64,000 bases of DNA. It comes from Streptomyces venezuelae (lineage in GTDB: Bacteria > Actinomycetota > Actinomycetes > Streptomycetales > Streptomycetaceae). Made by a program: the position numbers and the translations under genes. The notes under the pieces are model-generated. The model was given only the letters and a program-made list of their open reading frames with translations, was not told the DNA's origin and ran no database searches. The first letter of the stretch is position 1. Every line of letters begins with the position of its first letter. Shown here piece by piece: positions 1 through 5,874 of the stretch. The stretch lies in contig NZ_CP029194.1 of the NCBI RefSeq assembly GCF_008642375.1, positions 1,612,001 to 1,676,000 on the forward strand. Direction: 5' to 3'.

Positions 1-63
1 GACGATGCGTTCCATCAGGTCGACGAGGACGAGCGCGGTGCGGCCGGGATCGAGTGAGGGCAT
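1..63 (-). CDS. Isochorismatase-type cysteine hydrolase, N-terminal fragment (partial)
   Basis: The first 63 bases encode on the minus strand 21 residues beginning MPSLDPGRTALVLVDL, with the ATG at 63-61. The pattern TALVLVDLMERIV is the first beta strand of the isochorismatase-like hydrolase fold, where the Asp is a catalytic residue. The rest of the gene lies outside the window, so the substrate cannot be judged. It runs in the same direction as the symporter gene that ends at 89, 25 bp upstream of it, and could be cotranscribed with it. Confidence 0.6.
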   Translation of the reverse strand, partial: MPSLDPGRTALVLVDLMERIV

Positions 64-88
64 GGGAGCACCGTAGCGGCCCGGATGA

Positions 89-1270
89 TCATCGTGGTGC
101 GGCTGGGGGTGTGATCCGGCCGACGGGGGCGGGGTGCGGGGCGGTGGTGGCCGGGAGCGGCTCCTGCGGGTCGTTCTCGTGCGGATCGTGCTCGTGAAGG
201 TCGTGCTCCTGCGGGTCGTGCTCCTGCGGGTCGTGGGAGCGGCGCTTGGCGATGACGGCGCAGACCATCAGCTGCATCTGGTGGAAGAGCATCAGCGGGA
301 GCACGGCGAGCGAGGCGTGTGCGCCGAAGAGGACGCTGGCCATGGGCAGGCCGGCCGCGAGGCTCTTCTTGGAGCCGGCGAACTGGATGGCGACGCGGTC
401 GGCCCGGTCGAAGCCGAGCCGCTTCGCCCCGTACCAGGTCAGGGTCAGCATCGCGGCGAGCAGGACGGCCTCGACGGCGAGGAGCAGGCCGAGGCGGGCC
501 GGGGTCACGAGCTGCCAGACGCCGGCGACCATGCCCTGGCTGAAGGCGGTGTAGACGACGAGGAGGATCGAGCCGCGGTCGACGCGGCCGAGGGTCTTCT
601 TGTGGCGGACGAGGAATCCGCCCGCCCGTCGCCCACCGCCACCCTGCCTGAGGCGCTGCGCGCGGCTCCTCTTGTTCCCCCAGGTTCGCAGGAGCTGTCC
701 GGCGAGGAAGGGCACGAGGAGCTGGAGGACGATCTTGAGGAGGGAGTCGGCGGAGAGGGCGCCGGTGCTGCCGCCGAGGAGGAGGGCCGCGAGGAGGGGG
801 GTCAGGACGATGCCGGCGAGGGAGGAGAAGGAACCGGCGCAGATCGCGGCGGGGACGTTCCCGCGGGCGATGGAGGTGAAGGCGATGGAGGACTGGATGG
901 TGGAGGGCACGAGGCAGAGGAAGAGCAGTCCGCCGTAGAGCTGCGGGGTGAGCACGGTGGGTACGAGGCCCCGCGCGGCGAGTCCGAGGAGCGGGAAGAG
1001 CAGGAAGGTGCAGGCGAGGACCGTGAGGTGGAGGCGCCAGTGCCGGAGGCCGTCGAGCGCCTCGCGGGTGGAGAGCCGGGCGCCGTAGAGGAAGAAGAGC
1101 AGCGCCACGGCTCCGGTGGACGCGCCCTCCGCGACGGTGGCGGCGGCCCCGGACGCGGGCAGCAGCGCGGCGAGGCCGACGGTGCCGAGCAGTGCCAGGA
1201 CGAACGCGTCGACCGGGAGCCGGGACGGCAGGCGGGGCGCGGGGATGCGGAGGGGGGTGCGGCGGCTCAT
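89..1270 (-). CDS. Bile acid:sodium symporter-like transporter (SBF-like family)
   Basis: A 393-residue polytopic membrane protein with about nine or ten hydrophobic segments. The order of segments, the central KTLGRVDRGSILLVVYTAF region and a late GSKKSLAAGLPMASVLF motif match the SBF-like (PF13593 type) bile acid:sodium symporter homologues; the family imports organic anions, but the substrate here is unknown. The ATG at 1270 was chosen because the longer upstream frame lacks membrane-protein character. The last 70 residues are an unusual hydrophilic tail with five near-identical pentapeptides rich in His, Asp and Glu. It is transcribed divergently from a LysR-type gene, which likely controls it. 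Family assignment is firm; physiological role is inferred. Confidence 0.85.
   Translation of the reverse strand: MSRRTPLRIPAPRLPSRLPVDAFVLALLGTVGLAALLPASGAAATVAEGASTGAVALLFFLYGARLSTREALDGLRHWRLHLTVLACTFLLFPLLGLAARGLVPTVLTPQLYGGLLFLCLVPSTIQSSIAFTSIARGNVPAAICAGSFSSLAGIVLTPLLAALLLGGSTGALSADSLLKIVLQLLVPFLAGQLLRTWGNKRSRAQRLRQGGGGRRAGGFLVRHKKTLGRVDRGSILLVVYTAFSQGMVAGVWQLVTPARLGLLLAVEAVLLAAMLTLTWYGAKRLGFDRADRVAIQFAGSKKSLAAGLPMASVLFGAHASLAVLPLMLFHQMQLMVCAVIAKRRSHDPQEHDPQEHDLHEHDPHENDPQEPLPATTAPHPAPVGRITPPAAPR
161..235. repeat. Five tandem 15-bp units inside the symporter tail
   Basis: Five head-to-tail 15-bp units, consensus CTCCTGCGGGTCGTG on the plus strand, translate on the minus strand as HDPQE, HDPQE, HDLHE, HDPHE, NDPQE. 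The repeat is in frame, so copy-number change would lengthen or shorten the cytoplasmic or external tail without a frameshift. The His/Asp/Glu content suggests metal binding, which is inference. Confidence 0.9.
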
Positions 1271-1355
1271 GGGCTTCAGCTCTGTGGAGTACGGGGTGCG
1301 CTTCCATCCTGGTCCAGCGGGTGGTGATCGGGAATCCCGTACAGCGCTCTGACTG

Positions 1356-1374
1356 TCATCGCGATCTGTGATGA
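1356..1374. promoter_or_regulatory. Candidate LysR operator between symporter and LysR genes
   Basis: TCATC, nine bases, GATGA forms an inverted repeat 20 bp upstream of the LysR GTG start, in the 123-bp gap between the two divergent genes. LysR-type sites are usually short interrupted dyads of about this size near their own promoter. The short arms make chance a real possibility. Confidence 0.35.
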
Positions 1375-1393
1375 GCGGGGTTACCGTCGTCCT

Positions 1394-2287
1394 GTGTACG
1401 AACCGACGCAGTTGCGCACGTTTCTCGCCGTGGCCCAGACGCTGAGCTTCACGCAGGCCGCGCGGCGGCTGGGGGTGCGGCAGTCGACGGTCAGCCAGCA
1501 CGTCCGGCGCCTGGAGGAGGCGACGGGGCGGCCTCTCTTCTCGCGGGACACGCACAGTGTGGAGCTGACGGAGGACGGTGAGGCCATGCTCGGCTTCGCG
1601 CGCGCGATCCTCCAGGCGCACGAGCGAGCGGCGGCGTGGTTCGGCGGGACGCGGTTGCGGGGGCGGCTGCGGTTCGGGGCGTCGGAGGACTTCGTGACGA
1701 CGCGGCTGCCGGAGATCCTGGAGTCCTTCCGGCGCGAGCACCCCGAGGTCGACCTGGAGCTGACGGTCGAACTGTCGGGGACGCTGCAGGCGCGGTTGGC
1801 AGCCGGCCGGCTGGATCTGATCCTGGCGAAGCGGCGCGGTGACGGGGGCGGGGGCCGCGAGGGGGGTGAGGGCGGCGAGGGGCGGCTCGTCTGGCAGGAC
1901 TCGCTGATCTGGATCGGGGCGCCGGGGCTGCGGGTGGAGCCTGACCGGCCGGTGCCGCTCATCCTGTTCCCGCCGCCGGGCATCACGCGGGCGCGGGCGC
2001 TGGAGGCTTTGCAGGCGCAGGGCCGGGCGTGGCGGATCGCGTGTACGAGCTCCAGTCTGAGCGCGAACGTCGCGGCGGCTCGGGCGGGGCTGGGGGTGAT
2101 GGCGCACACGCGGGGCCTGGTGCCGGAGGGGCTCGTCCCGGTGCCGGCCCGGGCGGGGCTTCCGGAGCTGGGCGAGGTCGGTTTCGTACTGCTGCGGGGG
2201 CGGCGGGGCGGGGCGACGCAGGAGGCGGCGGACGCGCTGGCGGAGGCGATCCTGGCGGGCGGCGACCGCCTGCACCGGCCACGCTGA
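1394..2287 (+). CDS. LysR-family transcriptional regulator
   Basis: A 297-residue protein with the LysR N-terminal winged helix-turn-helix at residues 3-62 (QLRTFLAVAQTLSFTQAARR followed by a VRQSTVSQHVRRLE recognition region) and a periplasmic-binding-protein-like effector domain from about residue 88. The effector domain carries a glycine-rich insertion near residues 150-158 that looks like a disordered loop. The GTG start at 1394 gives the usual MYEPTQLRTF beginning. It is divergent from the SBF-like symporter gene, the common arrangement in which a LysR protein controls its neighbour in response to a ligand. Family assignment is secure; ligand unknown. Confidence 0.92.
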   Translation: MYEPTQLRTFLAVAQTLSFTQAARRLGVRQSTVSQHVRRLEEATGRPLFSRDTHSVELTEDGEAMLGFARAILQAHERAAAWFGGTRLRGRLRFGASEDFVTTRLPEILESFRREHPEVDLELTVELSGTLQARLAAGRLDLILAKRRGDGGGGREGGEGGEGRLVWQDSLIWIGAPGLRVEPDRPVPLILFPPPGITRARALEALQAQGRAWRIACTSSSLSANVAAARAGLGVMAHTRGLVPEGLVPVPARAGLPELGEVGFVLLRGRRGGATQEAADALAEAILAGGDRLHRPR

Positions 2288-2650
2288 TCCGGGGCGCGGG
2301 ACGGGCCGTTGCACGGGTCCCGACCGGGCCGGGGGAAGGGTCGCGGGAGCCCGTACGGACCGGCCACGTCGCGTTCGTACCGGCCGCTCGTGAGCAGGGG
2401 GTACAGATTCCGTGGAGATTCGCGCGGGGTGGACGTACCGGTCGGTCTGCAACACACCCGCCGTACGCCCCACTTGGTCTCCCCACCCATGCTGACCTGT
2501 GGGAACGCGGATTGTCCCGGCTTGGTGAAGGCCCTCCCGCCGGGCAGGCGGGTGGGGTACCGTCACCCGCGCCGTACGGAGCGCGACAGCGGTCCCTTTC
2601 AGCCAACCCGACCCTGATCCGCCGGACAGGCCCTAGGGAGGAGCAGGCCA
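2288..2650. other. Non-coding gap between LysR and acyl-CoA ligase genes
   Basis: About 360 bases with no convincing gene. Frames open here are high-GC shadows without a ribosome site or family resemblance. The 3' end carries a clear AGGGAGGAG ribosome-binding site at 2635-2643 for the ligase gene. No strong hairpin or operator-like dyad was recognised. Confidence 0.6.
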
Positions 2651-4480
2651 GTGCGCGAGTTCACCGTGCCGCCCGTCGCGGCGGCGCCTCAGGTCGGCGG
2701 TCTGGCGGACGCCGTGTTCGAGCACGCCCTCGCCGACCCGGACCGGGTCGCGTTCGGCCGCAAGGGCCGGGACGGGGAGTGGCGGGACGTGACGGCGGCG
2801 CGGTTCCGGGACGAGGTCCTCGGTCTCGCGAAGGGGCTGATCGCGCAGGGGGTGCGGTTCGGCGACCGGGTCGCGATCATGTCCCGTACGCGGTACGAGT
2901 GGACGCTCTTCGACTTCGCGTTGTGGACGCTGGGCGCGCAGCCCGTGCCGATCTATCCGACGTCCTCCGCCGACCAGGTCTTCTGGATGCTGCACGACGC
3001 CGAGGTCACGGCGTGTGTGGTGGAGCACGAGGACCATGCGATGACGATCGGGTCGGTGATCGACCGGCTCCCCCGGCTCCAGCGTCTGTGGCAGCTGGAC
3101 GCGGGTGCGGGGGCCGTGGCCGAGCTGACGGCGGCGGGCGTGGAGATCGACGAGGACGTCGTGCAGCGGCACCGGCGGGCGGTGACGCCCGAGTCGGTGG
3201 CCACGGTCATCTACACCTCGGGGACGACGGGCAGACCGAAGGGCTGTGTGATCACCCACGCGAACTTCATGTTCGAGTCGGACATGCTGACGGGCCGCTG
3301 GGACCCGGTCTTCCGGTCCCGGCCCGGGGAGCAGGCGTCGACCCTGCTGTTCCTGCCGCTGGCGCACGTCTTCGGGCGGATGGTGGAGGTGGCGGCGGTC
3401 CGGGCGGGGGTGAAGCTGGGGCACCAGCCGGTGATGGCGGCCGCGGAGCTGCTGCCGGACCTGGCGGCGTTCCGGCCGAGTTTCGTCCTGGCCGTCCCGT
3501 ACGTCTTCGAGAAGGTCTTCCACGCGGCCCGGCGCAGGGCGGAGCGCGACGGGCGGGCGGCGCCCTTCGACAAGGCGGTGGAGGTGGCGGTCGCGCACGC
3601 GGAGGCGCTGGAGCACAAGGCGTTCGGCACGGGCCCGGGGCCGTCCGCCGCGCTGCGGGTGCAGCACCAGTTCTTCGAGAGGACGGTGTACGGGAAGGTC
3701 CGTGCCGCGCTGGGCGGGCGGATGCGGCACGCGATGTCGGGCGGTTCGGCGATGGACCGCCGGCTGGGCCTGTTCTTCGCGGGCGCCGGGATCACGGTCT
3801 TCGAGGGGTACGGGCTGACCGAGTCGTCGGCCGCGGCCACCGCGAATCCGCCGGAGCGGACGCGGTACGGCACGGTGGGGCAGCCGGTGCCGGGGACGAC
3901 GGTGCACATCGCGGAGGACGGTGAGGTGTGGCTGCACGGCGGGCAGGTGTTCTCGGGCTATCTCAACGATCCGCGGTCGACTGCCGCCGTCCTCAACGAC
4001 GGCTGGCTCGCGACGGGTGATCTGGGGTCGCTCGACGAGGACGGCTATCTGACGATCACGGGGCGGAAGAAGGACATCCTGGTGACCTCGGGCGGCAAGA
4101 GCGTCGCGCCGTCGGGTCTGGAGGAGCGGGTGCGGGCGCATCCGCTGATCGCGCAGTGCATCGTCGTGGGCAACGACCGGCCGTACATCGCCGCATTGGT
4201 GACGATCGATCAGGAGGCGGTGGAGCACTGGCTCGCGATGCAGGGGCGGCCGCCCCTGTCGCCGGCCGAGCTGGTGCGCGATCCGTCGCTGGAGACGGAG
4301 ATCCGGCGGGGTGTGGTGGCGGCCAACACGCTGGTGTCGCAGGCGGAGTCGATCCGTACGTTCCGGATCCTGGCGCATCCGTTCAGCGAGGAGCACGGGC
4401 TGCTGACTCCTTCGCTGAAGCTGAAGCGGAAGGCGATCGAGCGGGCGTACGCGGCGGAGGTCGAGGCGCTGTACGGGTGA
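2651..4480 (+). CDS. Long-chain fatty-acid-CoA ligase (AMP-forming, FadD15/FAA1-like)
   Basis: A 609-residue adenylate-forming enzyme that would activate a fatty acid to the acyl-adenylate and then to acyl-CoA. The phosphate-binding P-loop YTSGTTGRPKG is at residues 188-198, the YGLTESSA adenine-binding motif follows the central domain, TGDLGSLDEDGYLTITGRKK at about 455-475 holds the ribose-binding Asp and hinge, and the C-terminal LKLKRK carries the likely catalytic Lys. Length and the long central domain fit the FAA1/FadD15 group rather than short-chain ligases. The GTG at 2651 sits 8 bp behind a strong AGGGAGGAG site. The following transporter operon may supply its acid substrate, an inference from proximity only. 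Confidence 0.9.
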   Translation: MREFTVPPVAAAPQVGGLADAVFEHALADPDRVAFGRKGRDGEWRDVTAARFRDEVLGLAKGLIAQGVRFGDRVAIMSRTRYEWTLFDFALWTLGAQPVPIYPTSSADQVFWMLHDAEVTACVVEHEDHAMTIGSVIDRLPRLQRLWQLDAGAGAVAELTAAGVEIDEDVVQRHRRAVTPESVATVIYTSGTTGRPKGCVITHANFMFESDMLTGRWDPVFRSRPGEQASTLLFLPLAHVFGRMVEVAAVRAGVKLGHQPVMAAAELLPDLAAFRPSFVLAVPYVFEKVFHAARRRAERDGRAAPFDKAVEVAVAHAEALEHKAFGTGPGPSAALRVQHQFFERTVYGKVRAALGGRMRHAMSGGSAMDRRLGLFFAGAGITVFEGYGLTESSAAATANPPERTRYGTVGQPVPGTTVHIAEDGEVWLHGGQVFSGYLNDPRSTAAVLNDGWLATGDLGSLDEDGYLTITGRKKDILVTSGGKSVAPSGLEERVRAHPLIAQCIVVGNDRPYIAALVTIDQEAVEHWLAMQGRPPLSPAELVRDPSLETEIRRGVVAANTLVSQAESIRTFRILAHPFSEEHGLLTPSLKLKRKAIERAYAAEVEALYG

Positions 4481-4502
4481 CGGGGGCGCCCGGCGGGAAG
4501 TT

Positions 4503-4550
4503 CTGACGCATCATCAATTGACGTTGCGTCAGTTATTGACGGTTCATCAG
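4503..4550. promoter_or_regulatory. Three-copy operator array upstream of the ABC transporter operon
   Basis: Three copies of a 15-bp partly palindromic element, consensus YTGACGNNNCRTCAR, lie at 4503-4517, 4518-4532 and 4536-4550 (CTGACGCATCATCAA, TTGACGTTGCGTCAG, TTGACGGTTCATCAG). The first two abut and the third is offset by 3 bp. The array ends 43 bp before the substrate-binding-protein start, the expected position for a promoter-proximal operator. The regulator is not identified. Confidence 0.65.
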
Positions 4551-4593
4551 CTCGGTCACAGAATGCGGTCACCCGACGGAGGGACGACCGAAC

Positions 4594-5862
4594 GTGCTGC
4601 GACCGATCCGCACCCTCGCCGCCGCATCAGCGGCCCTGCTCCTCGCCACGGCCTGCAACTCGGCCTCCACCGGTGGGACTTCGGAAAAGCCCGGCTCCCC
4701 GGGATCCTCCGTACGCGGAGTCACCGCCGACGCGATCAAGGTCGGCGGCATCGTCTCCATGACCACCGCGAGCGGCTACTCCAAGAAGGACACCGATCTC
4801 GGCGCCAAGGCGCGCTACGACCGGGCCAACGCCGAGGGCGGTGTCAACGGCCGCAGGATCGACTACCTGGGCGCCGAGGACGACGGCCAGGACCCGGCCA
4901 GGAACCTGGCGGCGGCCCGCAAGCTCGTCCAGCAGGACAAGGTCTTCGCCGTCTCCCCCATGAGCTCGGTCACCTTCGCCGGAGCCGACTTCCTCAACGG
5001 CCGGAAGGTGCCCACCGTCGGCTGGGGCACGCTCCCCTCGTTCTGCGGTCCGAAGTACATCTACGGCTTCAACGGCTGCCTCGTCCCGACCCCGGGCGGC
5101 ACCCTCAACCAGACCTGGCCCGAGGGGCTCGCCACCGTCCTCGGCGGCGCCCGCGGCAAGTCGGTCGCGCTGATCGCCGGCGACAACGACGCGGGCAAGT
5201 TCGGCATCCGTACCTTCACCCAGGGCTTCAGGGCGGCCGGCTTCACCCTCGCCTACGCCAAGCCCTCGGTGCCCGCGACCTCCATGCCGAGCGACTGGTC
5301 GGCGTACACCAAGGAGATCCTCCGGTCGGGCCCCGGCGGCTCCGCGCCCGACGTCGTCGTCTCGGTGATGCAGACCCCTTACAACATCGGCCTGTTCACC
5401 GCGCTCAAGCGGTCCGGCTACAAGGGCGTCCTCACCGACCCGACCGACTACGACCCCGGGCTGCTCGCGAAGGACGCGACGCGGCAGGCGCTCGACGGGG
5501 TGCACGTGCTGCTGCAGTTCCAGCCGTTCGAGGCGGACAGCCCCGCGATGACGCAGTTCAAGGCGGACATCAAGAAGGCGGCCGGCGGCAAGGATCTGCC
5601 CCTCAACATGCACATGATGACCGGCTACATGTCGGCCGACCTCTTCCTGTCCATCGCCGCGAAGGCGGGCAAGGAGCTGACCGTCGAGTCCTTCCAGAAG
5701 GCCGCGAGCGGCTTCTCCGACACCGGCACCCTCGTCGGCGACCGCGCCGAGCCCAAGGGGCAGAAGGAGAGCTTCGGCTGCGGGGCGCTCGTCCGGCTGA
5801 AGAACGGACGCTACGAGGTGGCGGTGCCGTTCAAGTGCTATCCGGCGATCCCCTTCGGCTAG
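4594..5862 (+). CDS. Branched-chain amino acid-type ABC transporter substrate-binding lipoprotein
   Basis: A 422-residue exported lipoprotein. The signal peptide is followed by a lipobox LATAC with the modified Cys at residue 21, then a linker and a LivK/LivJ-like (peripla_BP_6) domain beginning VTADAIKVGGIVSMTTASGY. Such proteins capture branched-chain amino acids, amides, urea or hydrophobic carboxylates for an ABC importer. GTG start at 4594 behind GGAGGGA at 4578-4584. It heads an operon with the fused permease/ATPase gene 12 bp downstream. Closest functional partner is the neighbouring acyl-CoA ligase, so the ligand may be a carboxylic acid rather than leucine; that is inference. Confidence 0.88.
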   Translation: MLRPIRTLAAASAALLLATACNSASTGGTSEKPGSPGSSVRGVTADAIKVGGIVSMTTASGYSKKDTDLGAKARYDRANAEGGVNGRRIDYLGAEDDGQDPARNLAAARKLVQQDKVFAVSPMSSVTFAGADFLNGRKVPTVGWGTLPSFCGPKYIYGFNGCLVPTPGGTLNQTWPEGLATVLGGARGKSVALIAGDNDAGKFGIRTFTQGFRAAGFTLAYAKPSVPATSMPSDWSAYTKEILRSGPGGSAPDVVVSVMQTPYNIGLFTALKRSGYKGVLTDPTDYDPGLLAKDATRQALDGVHVLLQFQPFEADSPAMTQFKADIKKAAGGKDLPLNMHMMTGYMSADLFLSIAAKAGKELTVESFQKAASGFSDTGTLVGDRAEPKGQKESFGCGALVRLKNGRYEVAVPFKCYPAIPFG

Positions 5863-5874
5863 GGGCGCCTCGCC

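Noticed and set aside
15..2566. Very long minus-strand frames (430 and 825 residues) overlapping the symporter and LysR genes
   Set aside because: Only the part from 1270 to 89 has membrane-protein character and family resemblance; the upstream extension is Arg/Pro-rich shadow of the LysR gene on the other strand.
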